This document shows, one piece after another, positions 1-5,736 of a DNA stretch of 6,406 nt. The position numbers were made by a program, and so were the translations under genes. Numbering within the stretch: the stretch's first letter is position 1; each line of letters opens with the position of its first letter. Below the pieces are notes generated by a model that saw only the letters and a list, made by a program, of their open reading frames with translations, made no database searches and was not told where the DNA came from. Source of the stretch: Nitrospirota bacterium (GTDB taxonomy: Bacteria; Nitrospirota; Thermodesulfovibrionia; JACRGW01); assembly GCA_016212195.1 (NCBI GenBank), contig JACRGW010000137.1, forward strand, positions 1 to 6,406, in the 5' to 3' direction.

Positions 1-2
1 GC

Positions 3-61
3 TGTATACTATAATGTATACTTATTGAAATTTCATGGTTACTGTATAGTTATTGTATAGT
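3..61. repeat. four TGTATA(C/G)T octamers in two phased pairs
   Basis: TGTATACT occurs at 3-10 and 15-22 (12-bp period). TGTATAGT occurs at 43-50 and 54-61 (11-bp period). Each pair is spaced by about one helical turn, which would place bound proteins on the same DNA face. Their position about 120-175 bp from the tRNA core suggests integrase arm-type or excisionase sites. That role is inference. A TATAAT-like string at 10-15 could also make part of this an element promoter. Confidence 0.5.
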
Positions 62-90
62 TGACAGGCAAAAACAGCCCAAAAAAGAAG

Positions 91-168
91 GAAAGCCTTA
101 CCCTTCTAATTCCCTTAACTATAAGTAAACACAAACAAAAGGAAATATAGAAAAAGAGTAAGGCTTTC
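91..168. repeat. 11-bp inverted repeat beside the attachment core
   Basis: GAAAGCCTTAC at 91-101 is the exact reverse complement of GTAAGGCTTTC at 158-168. Four further pairs (103-105 with 154-156, and 107 with 152) extend it imperfectly inward. The right arm ends 10 bp before the tRNA-Val fragment. The 56-bp spacer is A-rich and unlikely to form a simple RNA hairpin, and no T-tract follows, so a protein-binding role at an integration junction is more plausible than a terminator. The function is not shown. Confidence 0.5.
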
Positions 169-177
169 AATGGGTTA

Positions 178-224
178 CCTTGACACGGAAGAGGCCGGGG
201 GTTCAAGACCCCCCGCGCCTACCA
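178..224 (+). pseudogene. orphan 3' half of tRNA-Val(GAC), probable att site
   Basis: The anticodon loop TTGACAC spans 180-186 with anticodon GAC at 182-184. It is followed by the 3' anticodon strand GGAAG (187-191), a 5-nt variable loop (192-196), a perfect T arm (GGGGG 197-201, loop TTCAAGA 202-208, CCCCC 209-213), the 3' acceptor strand CGCGCCT (214-220), discriminator A221 and an encoded CCA (222-224). The spacing is exactly that of a class I tRNA. No D arm or matching 5' acceptor strand exists upstream. The 5' anticodon strand is degenerate (TTACC at 175-179, with one mismatch and one wobble), so tRNA identity stops at about 178. This is what remains when an element integrates at the anticodon region and displaces the original 3' end; the intact tRNA-Val should lie at the other end of the element. 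It is not a functional tRNA. Confidence 0.75.
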
Positions 225-329
225 TTATCAGCTTACCGATTTTCTGACCAAGAATACTATAATTTCACTATCATTGTAAAGCTTTTTCAATGGCTGTCCC
301 CTTTTTATACACTTTTTTACAAACACCAC

Positions 330-359
330 TTGACACATATTATGCATGTCTGCTATATT
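330..359 (+). promoter_or_regulatory. sigma-70 promoter for the rpsU-yqeY-dnaG-rpoD operon
   Basis: A consensus -35 TTGACA lies at 330-335 and the -10 TATATT at 354-359, with an 18-bp spacer and an extended -10 TG at 351-352. Transcription would start near 366 and give a leader of about 65 nt before rpsU. The surrounding 225-420 is very AT-rich with no other gene or structured RNA that I can see. A perfect TATAAT at 397-402 lacks a well-placed -35 and is at best a secondary start. Confidence 0.7.
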
Positions 360-430
360 TAACAATCCAATATTTTTGTTAAATAATACAATATATTATA
401 ATATCTCAAGGGTAAGGGGGTGGAAAATGT

Positions 431-619
431 ATGTTGGGTGTTAAGGTAAAGGATAACGAGTCCTTTGAGAGTGTCCTCCGCCGGTTTAAGAAGCAGTGTG
501 AAAAGTCAGGAATCCTCTCAGAAATGAGGAAGAGGGAACATTATGAAAAACCCAGCGTCCGGCGTAAGCGAAAGGCAATAGCAGCGAAGAAAAAAGCGAC
601 CAAGAGACAGAAGGTGTGA
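431..619 (+). CDS. rpsU: 30S ribosomal protein bS21
   Basis: This 62-residue basic protein belongs to the small subunit near the anti-Shine-Dalgarno end of 16S rRNA, where family members assist mRNA recognition at initiation. Family hallmarks are a VKV start, the FESVLRRFKKQCEKSG core (about residues 12-27), REHYEKPSVRRKRK (about 36-49) and a lysine-rich tail. The length is normal for the shorter bS21 forms. The start is ATG 431: a purine-rich ribosome site (AAGGGGGTGG, 414-423) lies 7 nt upstream and an in-frame stop at 413-415 rules out a longer protein. An out-of-frame ATG at 427 reads only five codons before a stop. It is the first gene of the macromolecular-synthesis operon, 4 nt before yqeY, behind the strong promoter at 330-359. 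Confidence 0.96.
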   Translation: MLGVKVKDNESFESVLRRFKKQCEKSGILSEMRKREHYEKPSVRRKRKAIAAKKKATKRQKV

Positions 620-623
620 TGGT

Positions 624-1079
624 ATGGGATTATTGGAAAGGCTGGGAGATGAGCTTAAAGAATCAATGAGAGCCGGGAATCATGCCAGGGTTTCTGTAAT
701 AAGGCTTGTGAAGTCATCGATAAAAAATAAGGAAATAGACAAACGCTCCCCTCTTACTGAAGATGAGATATTGGATATAATAATGTCCGGTATAAAACAG
801 AGGAGAGAGTCTATAGATCAGTTTCGTAAAGGCGGGAGGGAGGATTTGGTTCAGAAAGAGACAGGCGAGATAGAGATACTACAGACATATTTGCCGAAAC
901 CGCTTACACAGCAGGAGCTTGAGAACGAGATAAGGTTGGTCATAAAAGAAGTGGGAGCTATGTCTCCGCAGGATATGGGAAAGGTTATGAGGGCGCTGAT
1001 GCCCCGGGTGAGGGGACGGGCAGAGGGTACAAAGGTAAATTCTGTAGTGAAGGAAATTATGGAGTCACAGGTACATTGA
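624..1079 (+). CDS. yqeY: GatB/YqeY domain protein
   Basis: This 151-residue protein has the normal length and composition of the YqeY family, which is related to the C-terminal tRNA-binding region of amidotransferase subunit GatB. Visible family features are the N-terminal helical LKESMRAGNHARVSVIRLV (about 12-30), IKNKEID, the IMSGIKQRRESIDQFRKGGR helix, the EIEILQTYLPKPL linker (about 82-94) that joins the two helical domains, and the C-terminal MGKVMRALMPRVRGRAEGTKVN. A tRNA-related role is inferred from GatB homology; the exact function of free-standing YqeY is not settled. ATG 624 has AAGGTG (611-616) upstream, inside the end of rpsU. The gene sits 4 nt after rpsU and its stop abuts dnaG, an arrangement common in this operon, so co-expression is expected. 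Confidence 0.92.
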   Translation: MGLLERLGDELKESMRAGNHARVSVIRLVKSSIKNKEIDKRSPLTEDEILDIIMSGIKQRRESIDQFRKGGREDLVQKETGEIEILQTYLPKPLTQQELENEIRLVIKEVGAMSPQDMGKVMRALMPRVRGRAEGTKVNSVVKEIMESQVH

Positions 1080-1080
1080 T

Positions 1081-1096
1081 AGGGGGAAGACTCCCC
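1081..1096 (+). promoter_or_regulatory. hairpin sequestering the dnaG ribosome-binding site
   Basis: AGGGGGA (1081-1087) is the only good Shine-Dalgarno near the likely dnaG start at TTG 1097 (spacing 9 nt). GGGGA (1083-1087) pairs perfectly with TCCCC (1092-1096) across a 4-nt loop. The site would be closed in free mRNA and opened by ribosomes finishing yqeY at 1079, two bases upstream. This suggests translational coupling that keeps primase low. Seen: the pairing and positions. Inferred: the regulation. Confidence 0.45.
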
Positions 1097-2869
1097 TTGG
1101 ATGGATATATCCCTGAAGAATTAATAAATAAGATCAGAGGAAGTCAGGATATAGTAGATGTAATCTCCAGGCATATTTCCCTCAGGAAATCAGGTCAGAA
1201 TTATGTAGGACTCTGCCCGTTTCATCAAGAAAAGACTCCATCCTTTATGGTCAGTCCGGCAAAACAGCTCTTTCACTGTTTCGGATGCGGGACAGGTGGG
1301 AATGTTATAACATTCCTGATGAAGTATGAAAGTTTACCGTTCCTGGATGTTGTAAAGAGCCTGGCGGACGATGCCGGAATCAGACTCACACACGGTAACA
1401 AGGCTGAAAAGAGCGAACATAAAACGCAGTTGTATGAGGCTAATAAATTAACTATGGGTTATTTTCATGACATATTAACTAAGACAAAAGAGGGAGAACC
1501 TGCACGTAACTATTTATCAGGACGGGGCATTTCCATGGATACTATTGAAAGTTTTAATATAGGTTATGTTGTTAATTCGTGGGACAGCGCTCATGAATAT
1601 CTCCGGAAAAAGGGGATACCAGATGATACCTTAGTAAAGTCAGGTGTAGTGATCCCCAGAGGGAGTGGGGCAGGGTATTATGACAGATTCAGGGGCAGGA
1701 TAATGTTGCCTATATATGATACCCAGAGTAAAGTGGCCGGCTTTGGGGGGCGGGTACTGGATGACTCTACCCCAAAATATCTTAATTCACCGGAAACCCC
1801 TGTATTCAGCAAAGGGCATATACTCTATGGCCTTAATCTTGCAGGAAGCTATATCAGAGGGTCCGGTTATGCTATAATTGTAGAAGGATATATGGATGTT
1901 ATTGTGGCGCACCAGGCAGGTATACAAAATGTAGTTGGCACTCTTGGCACAGCCCTTACAATAAATCATCTGAATGTTATAAGCAGGTTTTGTAAGGAGG
2001 TTATATTAACGTTTGACTCTGATGTCGCAGGCGTAAATGCAGCATTACGTGCAACGGATCTCTTTCTTAACAGCGATGTAGAGGCTAAAGTTTTGTTGTT
2101 GCCGGAGGGGGAAGACCCGGACAGTTTTATAAGAAAACATGGAAAGGCTCCCTTTCTTGAACTGGCAGGGGAGGCTAAAGGTATTATAGATTTTGCCCTT
2201 GAAAGAACGATAGGAAGGGGGGTGGACCCAAAAGAGAGGGGTTCAATCGATAAAAAGGCGCAGGTTGCCGGAGAGTGTCTTAACCTGATAAAAAAGATAC
2301 CCAACAGGATTAAGCAGGATTATTATTTAAAAAGGGTGGCACAGGAAATGGGTATTGGAGTAGAGATATTGTACACCGAACTCCGGAGGGGCAGTAAGAA
2401 TAAAGGCAGATCACCTTTGAGGGAAAAGGCTGAAGATTCCGGGGTGAATAAACCAAAGGCTGAAGAGATCTTGCTTGCCCTTATGATGAAAGACGGGGAA
2501 CTCAGGAGGATATCAAAAGACCGTTTATCCATAGATGATTTCAGTGACCCTCAATTTCGTGAAATGGCAGGATATTTATTAAATTCAAATAAGAATCTCC
2601 ATGATATTATTAATGATAATACTTGTGACCAGGCTATTCGGGGTGTGATATCGAGATTGGCAGTTACTGATCTATATTTTGATTCACCTGAAAGGACATT
2701 GTTTGATTGTATACGGGTGTTACAAAGGAACAAGTTAGACAGGGAATTAAAAGAGATAGAAAAGGAGATAACCACTGCAGAGAGTGGCGGCACGTATGAG
2801 AAGGTAAGGGGGCTTCTTCTGGTAAAACAGGAGATATTGCAAAGAAAGAAGCTCCTGTATGAAAATTAA
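1097..2869 (+). CDS. dnaG: DNA primase DnaG
   Basis: Replicative primase that lays RNA primers at the fork with the DnaB helicase. From TTG 1097 the protein is 590 residues, the usual length. The N-terminal CHC2 zinc domain has C40, H43, C61 and C64 (CPFH and CFGCG). The TOPRIM catalytic core has E263 in EGYMD, D307 and D309 in DSD, and D340 and D342 in DPD, almost the same positions as in E. coli primase. The last 150 or so residues form the helical helicase-interaction region. TTG 1097 gives the family-like start LDGYIPEELI, with AGGGGGA 9 nt upstream. An alternative TTG at 1076 overlaps the yqeY stop and adds seven atypical residues (597 aa). The start is therefore uncertain by 21 nt, but the identity is not. 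It follows yqeY and precedes rpoD by 43 nt. No catalytic residue is missing. Confidence 0.97.
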   Translation: MDGYIPEELINKIRGSQDIVDVISRHISLRKSGQNYVGLCPFHQEKTPSFMVSPAKQLFHCFGCGTGGNVITFLMKYESLPFLDVVKSLADDAGIRLTHGNKAEKSEHKTQLYEANKLTMGYFHDILTKTKEGEPARNYLSGRGISMDTIESFNIGYVVNSWDSAHEYLRKKGIPDDTLVKSGVVIPRGSGAGYYDRFRGRIMLPIYDTQSKVAGFGGRVLDDSTPKYLNSPETPVFSKGHILYGLNLAGSYIRGSGYAIIVEGYMDVIVAHQAGIQNVVGTLGTALTINHLNVISRFCKEVILTFDSDVAGVNAALRATDLFLNSDVEAKVLLLPEGEDPDSFIRKHGKAPFLELAGEAKGIIDFALERTIGRGVDPKERGSIDKKAQVAGECLNLIKKIPNRIKQDYYLKRVAQEMGIGVEILYTELRRGSKNKGRSPLREKAEDSGVNKPKAEEILLALMMKDGELRRISKDRLSIDDFSDPQFREMAGYLLNSNKNLHDIINDNTCDQAIRGVISRLAVTDLYFDSPERTLFDCIRVLQRNKLDRELKEIEKEITTAESGGTYEKVRGLLLVKQEILQRKKLLYEN

Positions 2870-2890
2870 ATTCCATAGAAGAGGAGATAT

Positions 2891-2900
2891 AAGGAAGGGG
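2891..2900 (+). promoter_or_regulatory. rpoD ribosome-binding site
   Basis: AAGGAAGGGG is a strong purine-rich Shine-Dalgarno between dnaG and rpoD. It favours ATG 2913 as the rpoD start over the upstream in-frame ATG 2859, which overlaps dnaG and has only weak AAAGAAAG upstream. The spacing to ATG 2913 is 12 nt, slightly long. Confidence 0.55.
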
Positions 2901-2912
2901 ACTATAAAATAT

Positions 2913-4679
2913 ATGGCAAAAGATGAAAAAATGGCAGAAGTGCAACATCTTATAACAGTAGGTAAGGAGAAGGGCTATCTTACCTATGATGAGCTTAATA
3001 ATGCCTTACCGGAGGATTTCATCTCTTCTGATGAGATGGACAGTATTATGATGATGTTTGGCGAGATGGATATCGATATCGTTGACCAGATAGAGGAAGA
3101 GAGTTATCAGAAGCTTTTGGTTGAGGAAGAGCCGGAAGAAGAGGAGAAAGAGGAGAAGGATAGTGGTGTCAGTGTTGCCAGGTCAGATGACCCTGTCCGT
3201 CTGTATCTAAAAGAGATGGGTGATGTATCGCTGCTCAGCAGAGAAGGAGAGATCGAGATCGCAAAGAGGATAGAAGAAGGGAAGATAGAGATTGAAACTA
3301 TAATTTTTGCAATGCCCTTTACTATACATGAAGTAGTTTCGCTTGGAGAGAGGCTAAAGGCCGGCAAGATACTACTTCACGACTTTGTATCGACATATGA
3401 AGAGGAAGAAGAAGAATTTGAAGAGATAGTAGGGCAGGATGCAGAAGAGTTAAGACAGAAGACCTTATCGGCTATTGAAAGGCTTAAGAGGGCTTATCGG
3501 GATCTTAAGAATCAGCAGAAAAAATTAAAAACCGGTGATTTAAAAGGACCTGAGCAGGAAAAGATAAAGTCTAAGATAGCAAATCTTAAAGGGAAAATAA
3601 TCGTCCTAATGGGGTCTGTTAATCTTAATTCCAAGTTTATTGATACCGTTGCAGAAAGATTAAAAGAATATAATAGAGAGATCCACCGCAGGGAGAACGA
3701 AATACATGTATGTGCCCGTAAGTTAAAATGTAAATCTGAGGAGCTGCCTGTCATTTTCAACAGGATAAAGGGGAACCGTGTTAGATTAAAGAAACTTATG
3801 CAGGGCATCAATAAAAGTGAAGGCGAGATACTTGAGTTAGAAAGGATTTACACATCTGCTGTGGAGTTGCTCCGGAAGGTTGAAGAAGCGGTTTCTATAC
3901 CGGTGCATGAGCTTAAGGATGCCGTAAAGTCCTTAGAAATGGCAGAGTTAAAGGCCCGGATAGCCGAGAGTGAGCTTATTGAGGCCAACCTCAGATTAGT
4001 CGTAAGCATAGCAAAGAAGTATACAAACCGCGGTCTCCAATTCCTGGATCTTATTCAGGAAGGGAATATAGGACTCATGAAGGCGGTGGATAAGTTTGAA
4101 TACAGGCGTGGTTATAAATTCAGCACTTATGCTACATGGTGGATAAGACAGGCAATTACAAGGGCTATCGCTGATCAGGCCCGTACGATCAGGATACCTG
4201 TACATATGATTGAGACGATTAATAAACTGATCCGTACATCCAGGCAGCTTGTGCAGGAGATAGGGAGGGAACCTACGCCGGAAGAGATTGCAGTGGAGAT
4301 GAATCTGCCGGTGGACAAGGTAAGAAAGGTTTTAAAAATAGCAAAGGAGCCTATTTCTCTCGAAACTCCGGTCGGTGAGGAGGAGGACAGTCATCTTGGT
4401 GATTTTATCGAGGACAAAAAAGTTGTATCTCCTCTTGAGGCTGCAGTTAAGGCTAACCTGCATGGACAGATTGATTCCGTATTAACGACATTGACATCAA
4501 GAGAAGAGAAGGTGTTGAGAATGCGTTTTGGCATAGGGGAGCTTACTGATCACACCCTTGAAGAGGTAGGCCAGAATTTCGATGTTACGCGGGAGAGGAT
4601 AAGGCAGATAGAAGCCAAGGCCTTAAGAAAACTGAGACACCCCAGCCGCAGTAAGCGTCTTAAAAGTTTTATTGAATGA
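2913..4679 (+). CDS. rpoD: primary sigma factor RpoD (sigma-70)
   Basis: Housekeeping sigma factor directing RNA polymerase to -10/-35 promoters. From ATG 2913 it is 588 residues. Region 1.1 (about 1-60) starts MAKDEKMAEVQHLI and continues GYLTYDELN. An acidic Glu-rich linker follows, then region 1.2 (from about 93, DPVRLYLKEMG), a long charged coiled non-conserved region (about 130-345), region 2 from about 350 (EANLRLVVSIAKKY, LDLIQEGNIGLMKAVDKF, FSTYATWWIRQAI at 403-415), region 3 (PVHMIETINKL, REPTPEEIA) and region 4 with the -35-binding helix-turn-helix from about 548 (TLEEVGQNFDVTRERIRQIE). ATG 2859 would add 18 residues that do not look like the family. It closes the operon begun by rpsU. 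Its TGA stop (4677-4679) shares two bases with a repeat element, and no canonical terminator follows. Confidence 0.97.
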   Translation: MAKDEKMAEVQHLITVGKEKGYLTYDELNNALPEDFISSDEMDSIMMMFGEMDIDIVDQIEEESYQKLLVEEEPEEEEKEEKDSGVSVARSDDPVRLYLKEMGDVSLLSREGEIEIAKRIEEGKIEIETIIFAMPFTIHEVVSLGERLKAGKILLHDFVSTYEEEEEEFEEIVGQDAEELRQKTLSAIERLKRAYRDLKNQQKKLKTGDLKGPEQEKIKSKIANLKGKIIVLMGSVNLNSKFIDTVAERLKEYNREIHRRENEIHVCARKLKCKSEELPVIFNRIKGNRVRLKKLMQGINKSEGEILELERIYTSAVELLRKVEEAVSIPVHELKDAVKSLEMAELKARIAESELIEANLRLVVSIAKKYTNRGLQFLDLIQEGNIGLMKAVDKFEYRRGYKFSTYATWWIRQAITRAIADQARTIRIPVHMIETINKLIRTSRQLVQEIGREPTPEEIAVEMNLPVDKVRKVLKIAKEPISLETPVGEEEDSHLGDFIEDKKVVSPLEAAVKANLHGQIDSVLTTLTSREEKVLRMRFGIGELTDHTLEEVGQNFDVTRERIRQIEAKALRKLRHPSRSKRLKSFIE

Positions 4680-4807
4680 GGCTCTTGCAAAAGTATAAAA
4701 ATGTTGTCATTCCCGCATGGTTTTAGCGGGAATCTAGTGTTTTATTACAGAAAATCATATCCCCGATAGAAGATTTCGGGGATGACACAGACTTTTGCAA
4801 GAGCCTC
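4678..4807. mobile_element. 130-bp MITE-like element with perfect 17-bp terminal inverted repeats
   Basis: GAGGCTCTTGCAAAAGT (4678-4694) is the exact reverse complement of 4791-4807. GAAT flanks both ends (4674-4677 and 4808-4811), a possible 4-bp target duplication. The interior has two hairpins and no coding capacity, so any mobility would require a transposase supplied in trans; none is in the window and I cannot name the family. The element begins inside the rpoD stop codon. If GAAT is the duplication, the pre-insertion sequence would read GAA TGA at the same place, so RpoD is unchanged. Caveat: the right flank GAATGACA resembles TGTCAT motifs inside the element, so the true boundary could be wider. 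Confidence 0.7.
4705..4787. repeat. paired GC-rich hairpins inside the MITE-like element
   Basis: Hairpin 1 pairs ATTCCCGC (4709-4716) with GCGGGAAT (4726-4733). Hairpin 2 pairs ATCCCCGA (4759-4766) with TCGGGGAT (4776-4783). TGTCAT (4705-4710) and ATGACA (4782-4787) bracket them as an inner inverted repeat. The TGTCATTCCCGC style matches a type of dispersed intergenic palindrome I recall from other genomes of this kind (memory, not a search). Hairpin 1 is followed by a loosely T-rich stretch and might weakly terminate rpoD transcripts, but it lacks a proper T-tract. Confidence 0.6.
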
Positions 4808-4848
4808 GAATGACAGTTGTGTAAAAAGTCATTGAGTAATACAATGAA

Positions 4849-4925
4849 GGGCCCATAGCTCAGACTGGCAGAGCTACCGGCTCATAACCGGTTGGTCCCA
4901 GGTTCGATCCCTGGTGGGCCCACCA
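4849..4925 (+). tRNA. tRNA with anticodon CAT (elongator Met or lysidine-modified Ile2)
   Basis: A complete 77-nt cloverleaf is visible: acceptor GGGCCCA (4849-4855) with TGGGCCC (4915-4921), D stem GCTC/GAGC (4858-4861, 4871-4874), anticodon stem ACCGG/CCGGT (4876-4880, 4888-4892) with loop CTCATAA, T arm CCAGG/CCTGG with loop TTCGATC, discriminator A4922 and encoded CCA (4923-4925). The paired first acceptor position and the absence of three consecutive G-C pairs in the anticodon stem exclude initiator tRNA. The anticodon arm and variable loop look more like tRNA-Ile2, whose C34 is modified by TilS to read AUA, than like many elongator tRNA-Met genes; this is a lean, not proof. No well-placed promoter precedes it, so readthrough from rpoD is likely. 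Confidence 0.95.
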
Positions 4926-4968
4926 TTCACCCAATCCCTCTCCCCTAAGGGGAGAGGGGAAGGGTGAG
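4926..4968. repeat. pyrimidine/purine palindromic repeat after the tRNA
   Basis: CCCTCTCCCC (4936-4945) pairs perfectly with GGGGAGAGGG (4949-4958) over a 3-nt loop. TCACCC (4927-4932) pairs with GGGTGA (4962-4967) outside a small internal loop. The hairpin starts one base after the tRNA CCA end and would be very stable. It has no T-tract, so it is not a standard intrinsic terminator. It could help define the tRNA 3' end or block readthrough into the next gene. Confidence 0.65.
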
Positions 4969-5004
4969 GGGGTTACAAAGGCATTTTCAGATGAAACATC
5001 CATT

Positions 5005-5736
5005 ATGGATTTTATAGTTAATGTGCAGTTAAAATTTCTCGTCCAACTTCAGGAAAAAGACAGTCAGATTTCAGAGATTATAGAGAAACAGAAAAACCTG
5101 CCCAATATTATAGCTTCCTTAAAGGTTAACCTCGATAAAGCACAAAAAGATTTTGCAGAGGAGGCCCAGGATTATGACAATTCGGCTAAGGAGCGGAGAT
5201 CACTTGAGGGTTTGCTGCAGGATGCAGAGAGTAAGGTAAAGAAGCTTAAGGAGAGGATACCGGAGATCAAGACAAATAAAGAGTATCAGGCGCTGCTGAA
5301 AGAGGTCTCTGCTGCGGAACAGGAAAAGTCAGATATAGAGGAGAAGATTTTAATATTACTCGAGAAGATGGATGACCTGAAGGATAGACGAGCAGAAAAA
5401 GGAAAGATTGTAAAGGAGGAAGAGACAAGCTTTACAAAGGAGAAAGAAAAGATAGAAAAGGATTTTAATCAGCTTTCTGAAATACTGAGAGAATTAGAGT
5501 CTCAGAAGACCCATCTTCTGCCTCAAATGGATTCAAAACTCCTTGCAGAGTATAATCGCCTGATATCCAGAAGAAAAGGTGTGGCTGTTGTGAGAGTGCA
5601 GAATGAACACTGTCTTGGTTGTCACATGCGCCTCCCCCCCCAGGTTTTTACGGAAATAAAGAAGAATGAAAAGATAATCTACTGCCTTAACTGTAAGAGG
5701 ATCCTTTATTGGAAACCGCAAAACATAGTGTCCTGA
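5005..5736 (+). CDS. coiled-coil protein with C-terminal C4-type zinc ribbon
   Basis: This 243-residue cytoplasmic protein belongs to the zf-RING_7/CT398-like family: a long antiparallel coiled coil (about residues 8-185, rich in Lys, Glu and Leu) with the conserved turn NKEYQALLKEV (about 91-101), then a zinc ribbon with C203-x2-C206 and C227-x2-C230. The biochemical role is unsettled; nucleic-acid or protein scaffolding is plausible, and its neighbours rnhA and rnpB concern RNA metabolism. No signal peptide or membrane segment is seen. ATG 5005 lacks a Shine-Dalgarno. GTG 5023 (VQLKFLVQLQ) would also suit the family start. No in-frame ATG, GTG or TTG precedes 5005 back to the palindrome. 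A run of eight C (5634-5641) between the two cysteine pairs is a slippage hotspot; the frame is intact here. Confidence 0.9.
   Translation: MDFIVNVQLKFLVQLQEKDSQISEIIEKQKNLPNIIASLKVNLDKAQKDFAEEAQDYDNSAKERRSLEGLLQDAESKVKKLKERIPEIKTNKEYQALLKEVSAAEQEKSDIEEKILILLEKMDDLKDRRAEKGKIVKEEETSFTKEKEKIEKDFNQLSEILRELESQKTHLLPQMDSKLLAEYNRLISRRKGVAVVRVQNEHCLGCHMRLPPQVFTEIKKNEKIIYCLNCKRILYWKPQNIVS

Larger units (their letters stand above)
1..177. mobile_element. gene-free terminal segment of a probable integrated element
   Basis: No credible reading frame is visible here. The segment abuts an orphan tRNA-Val 3' half that starts at about 178. In tRNA-targeted integration the displaced 3' half marks the junction, with element DNA on its 5' side and host chromosome on its 3' side, so this stretch is inferred to be the end of a genomic island, prophage or ICE whose body lies left of the window. 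Four phased TGTATA(C/G)T octamers and an 11-bp inverted repeat fit the arm-site architecture of an integrase attachment region. No integrase gene is present in the window, so the element type is unknown and the element may be decayed. Confidence 0.45.

Noticed and set aside
165..293. TTTCAATGG repeated at 165-173 and 285-293
   Set aside because: Only 9 bp in AT-rich DNA with different flanks; probably chance rather than a second attachment site.
180..362. 60-codon reading frame over the tRNA fragment and operon promoter
   Set aside because: It begins within the tRNA-Val fragment, has no ribosome site or family-like sequence, and overlaps the strong -35/-10 promoter.
397..402. Perfect TATAAT just upstream of rpsU
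   Set aside because: The region is extremely AT-rich and the only -35-like hexamer (TTGTTA, 376-381) is 15 bp away; the 330-359 promoter is far better.
427..444. ATG four bases before the rpsU start
   Set aside because: It reads five codons to a stop and shares the rpsU ribosome site; likely incidental.
1966..3811. Several antisense reading frames of 60-112 codons within dnaG and rpoD
   Set aside because: They are mirror frames of strongly conserved genes with no ribosome sites and low-complexity Ser/Leu/Phe-rich translations.
4709..4733. Intrinsic terminator for rpoD
   Set aside because: The stem is good but no continuous T-tract follows; it is better described as part of the repeat element.
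4840..4845. TACAAT as a -10 box for the CAT tRNA
   Set aside because: It would start transcription inside the tRNA (near 4852), downstream of the mature 5' end at 4849.
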